A stretch of 53,639 nucleotides of DNA from Actinomycetota bacterium (GTDB lineage: Bacteria > Actinomycetota > Acidimicrobiia > Spongiisociales > UBA5794), in contig JAADIG010000015.1 in NCBI GenBank assembly GCA_013151445.1, positions 1-53,639 of the forward strand, given 5' to 3'. Both the position numbers and the translations under genes were made by a program. This document shows positions 27,401 through 35,997 of this stretch, piece after piece. Below the pieces are notes generated by a model. The model saw only the letters and a list, made by a program, of their open reading frames with translations. It ran no database searches and was not told the origin of the DNA. The stretch's first letter is position 1, and each line of letters begins with the position of its first letter.

Positions 27401-28271
27401 ACCATCACGCGGTCTACTCCTCGCCGGAGTTGGTGGCCAAGGAGTGATCATGGCGAGCATGATCGTTGCCGACGCCCTCGTCCGGGCCGGTCATGACGTG
27501 AAACAGAGCGAAGTCCACGGAATGGCTCAGCGTGGCGGTTCGGTGTTTAGCCACATCCGGTGGGGATCAGACGTCGACAGCCCCCTCGTTCCCGCAGGAA
27601 GCGCCGAGGTGCTCGCCGCATTCGAGTGGGCAGAGGCGATCCGATGGGTTGAGTACGTCCGAGATGGTGGGGCCGTTGTCGCCGATATCAGAACCATAAT
27701 CCCACCCGGTGCCTGTACCGATCGACGGTCCTGGGCGACACGATATCCCGACATAGACGCGGGTCTCTTCGATGGCCGCCACATCAAAACACGACTCATC
27801 GACGCATCGTCCACCGCCACAGAACTCGGCAACGTCCGGGCTGCGAACAGTGTGATCCTTGGTTCGGTAGCTGCCTTCCTCGATATCGACGATGTGCATT
27901 GGGAAGCAGCGATCGCCAGCCTCGTTCCCCGCGGTACCGTCGAGATCAACATTGCCGCCTTTCGTGCCGGCCGAACGGTATCGGATGCCGAGGTCCCGCA
28001 GCAGGTACCAGACCCCGACGGGTTCCCTGGGCCACACCAGATCGAGATCAGGCACGAATGGTGCAAGGGTTGCGACATTTGCTCACGATTCTGCCCCGAG
28101 TTCTGCTTGGAGGTCGACATCGATGGCAAGCTTGTCGTCGTGAACGCCGATGCGTGCACCGGCTGTCGGCTGTGTGAACTCCTGTGTCCCGATTTCGCCA
28201 TCACGATTCGACCACCGCTGGAACCTGCAATAGCAGCCGGCCCTACCGACGCAACCGGGAGCAGCACATGA
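27393..28271 (+). CDS. IorB-KorD fusion: 2-oxoacid oxidoreductase gamma domain plus dicluster ferredoxin
   Basis: 292 residues from GTG 27393, chosen because AAAGGA lies just upstream and the family N-terminus GLLLAGVGGQGVIMAS follows. Residues 8-195 are the IorB/gamma catalytic domain that partners IorA (SEVHGMAQRGGSVFSHIRWG). Residues 218-270 are a two-cluster ferredoxin with Cys224/227/230/234 and Cys255/258/261/265 (EWCKGCDICSRFCPEFCLEV, CTGCRLCELLCPDFAI). This second part looks like KorD, the delta subunit of 2-oxoglutarate:ferredoxin oxidoreductase. Since korA, korB and korC follow, the protein physically joins the Ior and Kor systems. Confidence 0.82.
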   Translation: MSEPSRGLLLAGVGGQGVIMASMIVADALVRAGHDVKQSEVHGMAQRGGSVFSHIRWGSDVDSPLVPAGSAEVLAAFEWAEAIRWVEYVRDGGAVVADIRTIIPPGACTDRRSWATRYPDIDAGLFDGRHIKTRLIDASSTATELGNVRAANSVILGSVAAFLDIDDVHWEAAIASLVPRGTVEINIAAFRAGRTVSDAEVPQQVPDPDGFPGPHQIEIRHEWCKGCDICSRFCPEFCLEVDIDGKLVVVNADACTGCRLCELLCPDFAITIRPPLEPAIAAGPTDATGSST

Positions 28272-29404
28272 GCACAGCACAACTCATCCAGGGAAACGAG
28301 GCTTGTGTGAAGGGGGCATTGGCGGCCGGGTGTAGCTTCTACGGCGGCTACCCGATCACGCCCTCGTCCGAAATCGCCGAGCAGATGGTTCGCCTCCTCC
28401 CAAAACGCGGCGGTGTCTTCATCCAGATGGAGGACGAGATCGCATCTCTCGCGTCGGTAATCGGGGCGAGCCTCGCTGGCTCCAAGGCAATGACAGCCAC
28501 GAGCGGTCCCGGCTTTTCACTCATGCAGGAACACATCGGATACGCCACGATGACCGAGGTCCCCTGTGTGATCGTGAACGTCATGCGTGGGGGACCAAGC
28601 ACCGGCCTGCCCACCTCTCCGTCACAGGGGGACGTCATGCAGGCCCGCTGGGGCACACACGGCGATCACCCTGCGATCGTCCTCGCTCCGGCCTCCGTTG
28701 GAGAGGTGTTTGACCTCACTGTGAAGGCGTTCAATCTCTCGGAACGGTTCCGCACGCCGGTGATTCTGCTTTACGATGAGATCATTGGACACACCAGGGA
28801 AAGCGTCGTACTCCCGGATTCGGTCGACATCACCAATCGGACCCATCCGGACGTCGCACCCGAAGATTTCTGGCCAAAGGAAGCTCCCCCGGCCGGTGTG
28901 CCACCGATGCCGGGCTTTGGCGATGGGTACCGCTTCCATGTCACCGGCTTGACCCACGACCATCGCGGGTTCCCGACAAATGACGGAGACATCGCGGAAG
29001 CTCTCATCACCCGACTTCACCAGAAGATCGAGACAAACCTCGACGAAATCTCGGAAGTGGAGACCTACATGCTCGACGACGCCGAGATCGCGATCTTCGC
29101 CTATGGCATCGTGGGTCGATCGGCCCGTGAAGCGGTCATACGAGCACGCGAAGCCGGCATCAAGGCAGGCTTGATCCGGCCGCTCACCATCTGGCCGTTC
29201 CCAACCGCCGAGGTCGCCGCGGCGGCGCAACAGGTCGATACCATGATTGTGGCCGAGATGAACCTGGGGCAACTTATTGGCGAGGTCGAACGTGCCGCGG
29301 CGGGTGCCACTGAGATCGTCTCCTACCTACGAGTCGACGGCGAACCCATCACACCGACGGTACTTCTTGACCTCATGATGCCGGGAACGGGAGCAAGCTC
29401 ATGA
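28268..29404 (+). CDS. korA: 2-Oxoglutarate (2-oxoacid):ferredoxin oxidoreductase alpha subunit
   Basis: 378 residues. It begins straight with the pyrimidine-binding domain (LIQGNEACVKGALAAGCSFY, GYPITPSSEIAEQM) and has no fused gamma domain, as in KorA of the four-subunit type. MRGGPSTGLPTSPSQGD and GTHGDHP are the substrate-side motifs typical of KorA/VorB. Together with KorB it decarboxylates a 2-oxoacid with CoA and gives reduced ferredoxin; in Thauera such an enzyme supplies the benzoyl-CoA reductase. ATG overlaps the stop of the fusion gene (ATGA). Confidence 0.87.
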   Translation: MSTAQLIQGNEACVKGALAAGCSFYGGYPITPSSEIAEQMVRLLPKRGGVFIQMEDEIASLASVIGASLAGSKAMTATSGPGFSLMQEHIGYATMTEVPCVIVNVMRGGPSTGLPTSPSQGDVMQARWGTHGDHPAIVLAPASVGEVFDLTVKAFNLSERFRTPVILLYDEIIGHTRESVVLPDSVDITNRTHPDVAPEDFWPKEAPPAGVPPMPGFGDGYRFHVTGLTHDHRGFPTNDGDIAEALITRLHQKIETNLDEISEVETYMLDDAEIAIFAYGIVGRSAREAVIRAREAGIKAGLIRPLTIWPFPTAEVAAAAQQVDTMIVAEMNLGQLIGEVERAAAGATEIVSYLRVDGEPITPTVLLDLMMPGTGASS

Positions 29405-30213
29405 CAGATGTGAAGACCTATCTCCGAGAGTGGGCAATGCCCCACGTGCTGTGTCCAGGATGTGCGCACGGGATCGTGCTGCGATCATTCCTAGAGTCGG
29501 TCGACCAACTCCAACTTGACCGGAACAAGGTCGCCATGGTGGCAGGCATCGGTTGCAGCAGCAGGCTTGTCGGGTACGTCGATTTCTGCACCCTGCATGG
29601 CACCCATGGGCGGGCACCAGCGTTTGCGACCGGCCTCAAGCTTGCCCGCCCCGAGCTGAATGTCGTGGTCGTGACCGGAGACGGCGACGGTCTCGCCATT
29701 GGTGGCAACCATCTCATTCACGCCGCACGTCGAAACATCGACATGACCGTTCTGATGCTCAACAACTCGATCTACGGTATGACGGGTGGCCAGGCCGCAC
29801 CGACGACACCCGAAGGGTCGGTCGCTTCGACAACTCCTCAGGGGAATACTGAGCCGAACTTCGATGCCTGCAAACTCCTCATCGGAGCAGGAGCATCGCA
29901 TGTCGTTCGGGTGCTTGCCGCAAACCCCCTTGAAATGACAAAGGTCATGGCGGACGCAATGACCCACCCGGGATTCTCCTTCATCGAGATCATCAGCGAC
30001 TGCCCCGAGTATTTCGGCCGGTACAACAAGGTTGGAGGAGGTGCAGAGATGCTGTCGTGGATGGCGGTGCGCGATGAGGGGATCACAATCCCACTAGCCA
30101 ACAAGAGTTTCGTGAAGCACGTTCCCTCGTCAGCCCCACCTTCGGGCATGAAAACCGGAGTTCTCCACAGAGAAGTCCGGCCGGTGTACGCGGGTGTCAG
30201 AGGGGAGCAGTGA
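29401..30213 (+). CDS. korB: 2-Oxoglutarate (2-oxoacid):ferredoxin oxidoreductase beta subunit
   Basis: 270 residues. This is the TPP-binding beta subunit: CPGCAHGIVLRSF near the N-terminus, GIGCSSRLVGYVDF, then VVTGDGDGLAIGGNHLIHA and LNNSIYGMTGGQAAPTT, the magnesium/TPP loop. The Cys in LCPGCAHG and GIGCSS are in place for the single [4Fe-4S] cluster of this subunit. ATG overlaps the korA stop, and the korC start overlaps its own stop (GTGA). The C-terminal end (LHREVRPVYAGVRGEQ) is unremarkable. Confidence 0.88.
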   Translation: MTDVKTYLREWAMPHVLCPGCAHGIVLRSFLESVDQLQLDRNKVAMVAGIGCSSRLVGYVDFCTLHGTHGRAPAFATGLKLARPELNVVVVTGDGDGLAIGGNHLIHAARRNIDMTVLMLNNSIYGMTGGQAAPTTPEGSVASTTPQGNTEPNFDACKLLIGAGASHVVRVLAANPLEMTKVMADAMTHPGFSFIEIISDCPEYFGRYNKVGGGAEMLSWMAVRDEGITIPLANKSFVKHVPSSAPPSGMKTGVLHREVRPVYAGVRGEQ

Positions 30214-30752
30214 CCATGGGGCGCAACGAGATCCGTATTGCGGGCGCCGGCGGTCAGGGCGTGGTCACGGCCGGGCGAATCCTTGCCGAGGCAGCGATCC
30301 TGTCCGGCAGTCACGCTACTCATTCCCAGGTCTACGGACCCCAGTCTCGCGGTGGTGCGAGCCGGTCCGACATTGTGATTGCAACCGAGCCCATCGCCTT
30401 CCCACTTGCGGACAATATTGACCTCCTGTTTGTGTTGAGCTCGGACGCCTTTGCAAAATACGAACCAGAGTTGGGACCCGACGGCACCCTCATAGTCGAC
30501 ACCCGGTGTGCACCCGAATCTCTCAATGGCGACACACCCCAGTACGCCGTTGTCGACACAGCACGAGCGGTCTCCGGGGGACAGCTCGTGACCGGCGTTG
30601 TCGCGCTCGGCGTGCTCCAGGCCCATACACAGTGTGTTGATGCGGAGGCGTTGCGTCAGGCGGTCGCAGCGCGGGTACCTGTCCAGCACACAAAGATGAA
30701 TCTCGAAGCCCTCGACGCCGGGATGGGTTTGGTCGGCGGCGAGTCATCATGA
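30210..30752 (+). CDS. korC: 2-Oxoglutarate (2-oxoacid):ferredoxin oxidoreductase gamma subunit
   Basis: 180 residues of the POR_gamma fold, with IAGAGGQGVVTAGRILAEAA (CoA-side loop) and VYGPQSRGGASRSDIVI as the family signature. It completes a KorABC complex whose delta subunit appears to be the C-terminal part of the IorB-KorD fusion. GTG 30210 overlaps korB by four bases; ATG 30216 is an in-frame alternative. The stop overlaps the start of the second tetR gene. Confidence 0.87.
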   Translation: MTMGRNEIRIAGAGGQGVVTAGRILAEAAILSGSHATHSQVYGPQSRGGASRSDIVIATEPIAFPLADNIDLLFVLSSDAFAKYEPELGPDGTLIVDTRCAPESLNGDTPQYAVVDTARAVSGGQLVTGVVALGVLQAHTQCVDAEALRQAVAARVPVQHTKMNLEALDAGMGLVGGESS

Positions 30753-31363
30753 CTGCGGTCGCCTCCACACGGGCACGGATTCGCACCGAGGCAGCCTCGC
30801 TTTTTAGTACCCAGGGATTCAACGGGACCAGCATGGCCGAACTCGCCAACGCGGTCGGTATCACCAAGTCGAGCCTCTACCACCACTTCCCATCGAAACA
30901 AGCTTTGCTCTCGGAGATCATCGAACAAACCGTGGGACGTGTAACACCCCTGGTTCAGGAGGTCGCCGACATGGACCTCCCGGTGCGCGAACGTCTCGCA
31001 CGGGCGATCACTCTCCATACGATCGAGGCCATTCGCGACCGGGACGCCATTGCCTGTTTCATCGAGGAAGGCCGCTACCTATCCCCCGACTTTATGGCGT
31101 TGCATGTCGGCAACCGGGACCGCTACGAGCAGGTGTTTCAGAAGATCTTTACCGCGGGTATCGAGTCCGGGGAGTTCATGCGCCAAGATGTCGGCATTGC
31201 GGCAAGGGCAATCCTCGGCATGTGTAACTCGGTGGTTCGCTGGTACCGCCCGGACGGTCACCAGAGTCCCGAAGAGATCGCATCTCAGTTCGCCCATCTC
31301 GCTGTCCACGGTGCCACCGCAGCTCGAGACATGGCGTCCTCCGATCAGGGGTACGTGCGATGA
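30749..31363 (+). CDS. TetR-family regulator inside the kor-CoA-transferase operon
   Basis: 204 residues. The helix-turn-helix is at about residues 8-55 (RIRTEAASLFSTQGFNGTSM, VGITKSSLYHHFPSKQALLS), followed by a ligand-binding domain resembling KstR2/FadR-type TetR proteins. It has four-base overlaps on both sides (korC and the CoA-transferase gene), so it is made as part of the operon and not from its own promoter. It could recognise the paired ACCGACCG-type sites at 24 kb, giving feedback on its own operon, or it could share them with the other TetR. Confidence 0.83.
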   Translation: MTAVASTRARIRTEAASLFSTQGFNGTSMAELANAVGITKSSLYHHFPSKQALLSEIIEQTVGRVTPLVQEVADMDLPVRERLARAITLHTIEAIRDRDAIACFIEEGRYLSPDFMALHVGNRDRYEQVFQKIFTAGIESGEFMRQDVGIAARAILGMCNSVVRWYRPDGHQSPEEIASQFAHLAVHGATAARDMASSDQGYVR

Positions 31364-32571
31364 GCGGTGCCCTTCAAGGTGTAACCGTGCTTGACCTCTC
31401 CCAGGGTGCGGCCGGGCCAACATGTGCGATGTATCTCGGAGACATGGACGCCGATGTCCTCAAGGTCGAACCCCCCGACGGGGAGTGGGGTCGTCGATTG
31501 GGCCCACCCTTTGTGGAGGGAGTGGCGGCGGCGTTTCTTGGCATGAACCGAAACAAGCGGAGCATCGTCGTCGACCTCAAGGAACGCGGAGGTTCCGAGG
31601 TTATTTTGCGGCTCGCAGAACACGCCGACGTTGCCCTGGAAAGCTTCCGACCGGGTGTCGCCGACCGTCTTGGCATTGGCTATGAGGCCATGCGTGCACG
31701 CAACCCAAAACTGATCTACGCGGCGATCTCGGCATTCGGTCAGAGTGGACCATGGCGGGACCGCCCCGGTGTTGATGGGATCGCCCAGGCCATGGGTGGC
31801 ATCATGAGTGTCACCGGCACTCCAGACGGCCCTCCGGTGAAGGTCGGTGTGCCGGCCGCCGACATGGCCGGTGGTGTGTACGCATCCCAGGCAATCCTCG
31901 CCGCCCTCTTTGCCCGAGAGCGCACGGGACAGGGGCAGCGGATCGACGTCTCGCTTCTCGACTCGCTCCTCGCGTTCCAGGTCGTGCCGCTCTCGATGTT
32001 CCTTGCGAGCGGAACCTCTCCTCAACGTCTCGGAAGTGCCGCCCCCTACGCCGCCCCGAACGAAGCCTTTACGACTCGCGACGGTCATGTCATGGTTGCG
32101 GCGTACACCGCAAAACGGTGGCCGGCACTATGTGGCGCCGTCGGACGTCCGGAACTCGCCATCGATAGCCGTTTTGATACCAACGACAAACGGGTTCGCG
32201 CTAGAGACGCTCTGCGCGAAGTCCTGGAACCGCTCTTCCAGACAAAAACGACAGCCGAGTGGATCGCCTGCCTGGACGAGGTGGACGTCCTATGCGGTCC
32301 GCTGTTGAGCTATCCCGAACTTGTCGCTGAGGAACATGTCGCAACCGGTGATGCCCTCGTCACGGTCGCACACCCGAGTTTCGGAGAGATCCGGGCACCA
32401 GCACTCCCGGGACGGTTCTCTCACACAGCCGGTGACTTCTCGGGGCCGCCACCACCGATCGCCGGTGAGCATACCGAAGCGATCCTCAGCGAGAACGGCT
32501 TCGACGAGGACGAAATCGCGCTGCTGGTTAGTACCGGTGTCGTTTCCACCGCGGTCGAACCACAGCCATGA
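31360..32571 (+). CDS. CaiB/BaiF-family (class III) CoA-transferase
   Basis: 403 residues. Family features are the N-terminal [49 protein letters not shown], the [20 protein letters not shown] stretch holding the probable nucleophilic Asp, and the [15 protein letters not shown] region. These enzymes move CoA between carboxylic acids. No aromatic acid-CoA ligase is present in the window, so this enzyme might activate the aromatic acid or a dicarboxylic acid intermediate. That is inference. ATGA overlap with the tetR gene. Confidence 0.83.
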   Translation: MSGALQGVTVLDLSQGAAGPTCAMYLGDMDADVLKVEPPDGEWGRRLGPPFVEGVAAAFLGMNRNKRSIVVDLKERGGSEVILRLAEHADVALESFRPGVADRLGIGYEAMRARNPKLIYAAISAFGQSGPWRDRPGVDGIAQAMGGIMSVTGTPDGPPVKVGVPAADMAGGVYASQAILAALFARERTGQGQRIDVSLLDSLLAFQVVPLSMFLASGTSPQRLGSAAPYAAPNEAFTTRDGHVMVAAYTAKRWPALCGAVGRPELAIDSRFDTNDKRVRARDALREVLEPLFQTKTTAEWIACLDEVDVLCGPLLSYPELVAEEHVATGDALVTVAHPSFGEIRAPALPGRFSHTAGDFSGPPPPIAGEHTEAILSENGFDEDEIALLVSTGVVSTAVEPQP

Positions 32572-32584
32572 CAAGGAGAAAACA

Positions 32585-33397
32585 ATGACCGACAGTCCCC
32601 AACCGAGTCCGGAGGAACAGCCAGTCCTGTATGAACGGGTCGGTGCGGTGGGAGTCCTGACACTCAACCGTCCGCAGGCGCTCAACTCGATGACCGTACC
32701 GATGCTGGAAAAGATCGGTGAGTTGCTCGACGAGATCGAGAACGACCCGGCGACCCGGGTCCTTGTCCTAACCGGATCTGGGGAAAAGGCATTCTGTGTC
32801 GGGGCCGACTTGAAGAGTCGCGGCAAGGAATTCGAGCCCGGTCTCATCCACGATCCTCTCGGTCTTCTCGTCCGCAGTGTTTTCGGTCGCCTTGAGAACC
32901 TTCACGTCCCTGTGATCATCGCAATCCGTGGTTACGCCCTCGGTGGAGGTCTCGAATTCGCCCTCGCCGGTGATATCAGAGTCGCCGCGCAAGGAGCGAG
33001 ACTCGGGTTCCCGGAGGCGAAGGTTGGGAGCCTTCCCGGGGCGGGTGGAACCCAACGCGCCACACGCCTCATCGGACCCGGATTCACCAAGGAGCTCATG
33101 TTCACCGCCGATCACATCAGCGCCGCCCGGGCTCTGGAGATGGGATTGGTGAACCGGGTCGTACCCGACGACGATCTGATGAAAGAAACAATGGCGTTGG
33201 CGGACCGAATCGCCACACGGGCCCCCCTCTCGCACGACCGAGTCAAGGTCCTGGTGAATCGCGCCACCGAAACCGACCTCGAGACCGGACTCGAACTCGA
33301 GTCAACCAGCCATGCGGTCCTTCGCGTGAGCAAGGACCGCACCGAGGGTATCCAGGCATTCATCGAGAAACGCCCACCAGAATTCCAAGGTCGATAA
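32585..33397 (+). CDS. Enoyl-CoA hydratase/isomerase family protein
   Basis: 270 residues of the crotonase fold. [17 protein letters not shown] and [20 protein letters not shown] form the oxyanion hole, and [20 protein letters not shown] contains the second catalytic Glu region. The start ATG has AAGGAGAAAAC upstream; the open frame further upstream belongs to antisense of nothing real and is ignored. It probably hydrates a 2-enoyl-CoA in beta-oxidation of the ring-fission product. It differs from dch, lacking the SFGASVEEHLPD motif. Confidence 0.85.
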   Translation: MTDSPQPSPEEQPVLYERVGAVGVLTLNRPQALNSMTVPMLEKIGELLDEIENDPATRVLVLTGSGEKAFCVGADLKSRGKEFEPGLIHDPLGLLVRSVFGRLENLHVPVIIAIRGYALGGGLEFALAGDIRVAAQGARLGFPEAKVGSLPGAGGTQRATRLIGPGFTKELMFTADHISAARALEMGLVNRVVPDDDLMKETMALADRIATRAPLSHDRVKVLVNRATETDLETGLELESTSHAVLRVSKDRTEGIQAFIEKRPPEFQGR

Positions 33398-33416
33398 ACA
33401 CCAGCGGAGGTAGAAC

Positions 33417-34163
33417 GTGAACGTGAAAGACAGAGTCGCCATTGTCACCGGCTCCGGCCAGGGAATCGGCGAAGGTATCGCTCGGGTCCTAGCGGGCGCC
33501 GGCGCCAGGGTCGTGGTAAATGATCTGGTCCCCGAAAGGGTTGAGGAGGTCGTCGCCGACTTCAAGGCCCGTGGTTACGATGCGACCGGCCTGGCTGCCA
33601 ACGTCGCTGTTGCGGTCGAGGCCGAGAGCCTCGTAGCAAAGGCTGTCGACACCTATGGGCGGGTGGATATTCTCGTCAACAACGTTGGCATGGCGCGAGA
33701 CGGTTGGCTCGCCAAGATGAGCGAAGAAGATTGGGACACGGTGCTCACCGTGAACCTGAAGTCCCAGTTTCTCATGTGCCGCGCCGTCGCGAAACACATG
33801 ATGGACCAGAACTACGGTCGTATCGTCAATATCTCATCCAGGGCGTGGCTCGGTGGTCCTGGCCAGGCAAACTATGCCGCTTCCAAGGGTGCAGTCATCA
33901 GCCTCACCAGGACACTGGCACTCGAGATGGCTCGATATGGTGTCACGGCGAACGCGATCGCCCCAGCGCTCGTTGACACTCCGCTCTTTCGCGGACTTAA
34001 GGAAGAGGTGCAGGAAAGGTTGATCAAGACCATCCCGGCGCGTCGAATCGGAACGCCCGAAGACATCGGTAACGCCGCGCTGTTCCTGGCATCCGACGAG
34101 GCCTCGTACGTCACCGGCCAGACACTGTACGTGTGTGGTGGCAGAAGCCTGGGGGCGGGTTGA
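33417..34163 (+). CDS. Short-chain dehydrogenase/reductase (3-oxoacyl reductase-like)
   Basis: 248 residues, a classical SDR. Cofactor motif TGSGQGIGEGIA (residues 11-22), NNVG (88-91) and the catalytic Ser140/141, Tyr153 and Lys157 (NISSRAWLGGPGQANYAASK). It resembles FabG-type 3-oxoacyl reductases and may oxidise a 3-hydroxyacyl-CoA from the preceding hydratase. GTG start behind GGAGGTAGAAC, 19 bases after the hydratase gene. Confidence 0.85.
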   Translation: MNVKDRVAIVTGSGQGIGEGIARVLAGAGARVVVNDLVPERVEEVVADFKARGYDATGLAANVAVAVEAESLVAKAVDTYGRVDILVNNVGMARDGWLAKMSEEDWDTVLTVNLKSQFLMCRAVAKHMMDQNYGRIVNISSRAWLGGPGQANYAASKGAVISLTRTLALEMARYGVTANAIAPALVDTPLFRGLKEEVQERLIKTIPARRIGTPEDIGNAALFLASDEASYVTGQTLYVCGGRSLGAG

Positions 34164-34179
34164 AAGGGGTACACACACC

Positions 34180-35454
34180 ATGGGTATGACACACGCCGAG
34201 AAGCTCCTGGCCTCCGCAGCTCACAAACCGAGCGTCACCGCCGGTGAGTTTGTTGTCGCCGATATCGACCTCGCGCTCCTCCACGACATCTTTGCGGCCC
34301 AGGTCTTTGATCTGCTGCAAGAAGTCGGAGTTCCCAACGTCTTCGACCCGGAAAAGACCGTCGTCGTTGTCGACCATCTTGTGCCGGCGCCATCGGCCGC
34401 GGCCGCAGCGGTTCATCAGAAGATTCGCAGCCACGTCGCCCGGCTCGGTATCAACGCCTTCTACGACGCTGGTGAGGGAATCTGTCACCAGCTCCTGCCC
34501 GAGCAGGGCCACGTCCGCCCCGGCATGCTGATTGTCGGCACCGATTCGCACACCACAACTCACGGAGCCCTCGGCGCCGGCGGCACGGGTATTGGTACAT
34601 CCGACATGGTGTACGCACTCGCTACCGGACGCCTCTGGTTCCGGGTTCCCGAGACGATTCGTTTCGAGATGACCGGCGATCTCCTGCCCGGGGTCTCCTG
34701 GAAAGACGTCATCCTTCACCTCGCGGGTCGGTTCGGGTCCGATGCCGCCCAGTATCGGGCAATGGAGTTTGGGGGTTCCGCGGTCAAGAATGCCAACATG
34801 TCGAGCCGTCTCACCGTGGCGAATATGGCGGTCGAGATGGGAGCCAAATTCGGTCTCTTTGCCGCCGACGAGGTCACCGATGCATACCTCAGGGATCATG
34901 GGGGTGTGGGCAGCGAGCCCTATGGCCCGGACCCTGATGCCGAGTACGAAGCCGTGCACGAGATTTCGCTCTCGGACCTCCCGCCACAGGTTGCGTTGCC
35001 CAACGAGGTAGACCGAGTCAGTTCAATCGAGGACGTGGCAGGCCTCACCATCAACCAGGCGTTCATCGGCTCATGCACAAACGGTCGTATCGAGGATCTC
35101 CAGGCGGCGGCAGCAGTTCTCGCTGGCAAGCATATCGCCCCGGGCGTCCGCCTCCTCGTCGTCCCCGCCTCACGCCAGATACTGCAAGAGGCACTGGAAA
35201 CCGGGGTGATCGCGACACTCGTCGACGCAGGGGCATCGGTACTGACACCCGGATGCGGACCCTGTTTCGGTGGGCATGGGGGGCTGCTCGGCCCGGGTGA
35301 GCGGTGCATCGGCACCCACAACCGGAACTTTATTGGGAGAATGGGGAGCGCCGATGCTGAGATCTATCTCGGCTCGCCGGCGACCGTAGCGGCTTCAGCT
35401 CTGCGCGGTCGCCTCGCCGATCCAAGAGACTTGGAGGTTAACAATGACGAGTGA
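34180..35454 (+). CDS. Aconitase/LeuC-like hydro-lyase large subunit (second copy)
   Basis: 424 residues, the shorter archaeal-type LeuC/homoaconitase large subunit. Cluster cysteines are Cys299 ([13 protein letters not shown]), Cys359 and Cys362 (GCGPCFGGHGG). VGTDSHTTTHGALGAGGTGI is the substrate region. It differs strongly in length and sequence from the leuC at 2.6 kb, so it is unlikely to be a redundant leucine enzyme. Relatives isomerise homocitrate, isopropylmalate, citrate or dimethylmalate-type acids. It follows the SDR by 16 bases; a second ATG lies six bases in. It works with the next gene. Confidence 0.8.
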   Translation: MGMTHAEKLLASAAHKPSVTAGEFVVADIDLALLHDIFAAQVFDLLQEVGVPNVFDPEKTVVVVDHLVPAPSAAAAAVHQKIRSHVARLGINAFYDAGEGICHQLLPEQGHVRPGMLIVGTDSHTTTHGALGAGGTGIGTSDMVYALATGRLWFRVPETIRFEMTGDLLPGVSWKDVILHLAGRFGSDAAQYRAMEFGGSAVKNANMSSRLTVANMAVEMGAKFGLFAADEVTDAYLRDHGGVGSEPYGPDPDAEYEAVHEISLSDLPPQVALPNEVDRVSSIEDVAGLTINQAFIGSCTNGRIEDLQAAAAVLAGKHIAPGVRLLVVPASRQILQEALETGVIATLVDAGASVLTPGCGPCFGGHGGLLGPGERCIGTHNRNFIGRMGSADAEIYLGSPATVAASALRGRLADPRDLEVNNDE

Positions 35455-35944
35455 CGTTCTTGCCGGCAAAGTCTGGCGGTTTGACCATGACATCAGTACC
35501 GACCTGTTGTCCCCCGGGGCGTATGCCGTCGACTCGGTCGAGGTTCGCAAACAGCATGTCCTGGAATCTGTGAACCCGTCCTTCGTGTCCGACGTGCAGC
35601 CTGGTGACGTCCTCGTCGTCGGTCGGAATTTTGGTTGTGGTTCGTCGCGTGAGACCGCCGCGGAGAACTTGGTCGCCCTCGGGGTTGCGTGCATCGTTGC
35701 TGAGTCGCTCGCACGAATATTCATGCGCAACGCCGTCGCGCTGGGACTCCCCGTCGTCGTATGTCCCGGTGTACATGAGAGTTTTGATGATGGCGAGCGC
35801 ATAGAAATCGACCTTGCATCGGGCCGAATAGTCAACGTCGACACCGGAGCGGAACTCCAGGGTGACTCGCTTCCACCGGAGATGCGTGAGATTCTCGCCT
35901 CCGGCGGAATACTTGCCGTGCTCAGAGCCCAGGCCGGACGCTAA
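35444..35944 (+). CDS. Aconitase/LeuD-like hydro-lyase small subunit (second copy)
   Basis: 166 residues, the archaeal-type small subunit (about 165 residues). The conserved GRNFGCGSSRETAAENLVALG motif is present. The specificity loop after STDLLSPGA reads YAVD (residues 27-30). Isopropylmalate isomerases and homoaconitases of this type usually show YLxx variants (for example YLRT in homoaconitase), so the substrate may differ from both. It overlaps the large-subunit gene by 11 bases and ends the operon. A small hairpin follows at 35957. Confidence 0.8.
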   Translation: MTSDVLAGKVWRFDHDISTDLLSPGAYAVDSVEVRKQHVLESVNPSFVSDVQPGDVLVVGRNFGCGSSRETAAENLVALGVACIVAESLARIFMRNAVALGLPVVVCPGVHESFDDGERIEIDLASGRIVNVDTGAELQGDSLPPEMREILASGGILAVLRAQAGR

Positions 35945-35956
35945 TGTCGTATCTGT

Positions 35957-35973
35957 AGCCGCTTGACGCGGCT
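35957..35973 (+). terminator. Short hairpin after the aconitase-like pair
   Basis: AGCCGC-ttgac-GCGGCT, a 6-base stem between the small-subunit gene and the PAS-LuxR regulator. There is no T-tract, so the call is weak. Confidence 0.3.
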
Positions 35974-35997
35974 CGCACACTCTCCGTATCGTCGGGA

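Noticed and set aside
22439-34163. Anaerobic toluene/benzylsuccinate (bbs) pathway
   Set aside because: Thiolase, DUF35, CoA-transferase, hydratase and SDR are present, but there is no benzylsuccinate synthase or acyl-CoA dehydrogenase.
21282-35944. Nicotinate-type pathway via methylitaconate and dimethylmalate (PrpF/Mii plus DmdAB relatives)
   Set aside because: No nicotinate hydroxylase, enamidase or methyleneglutarate mutase genes were seen; kept only as an alternative substrate idea.
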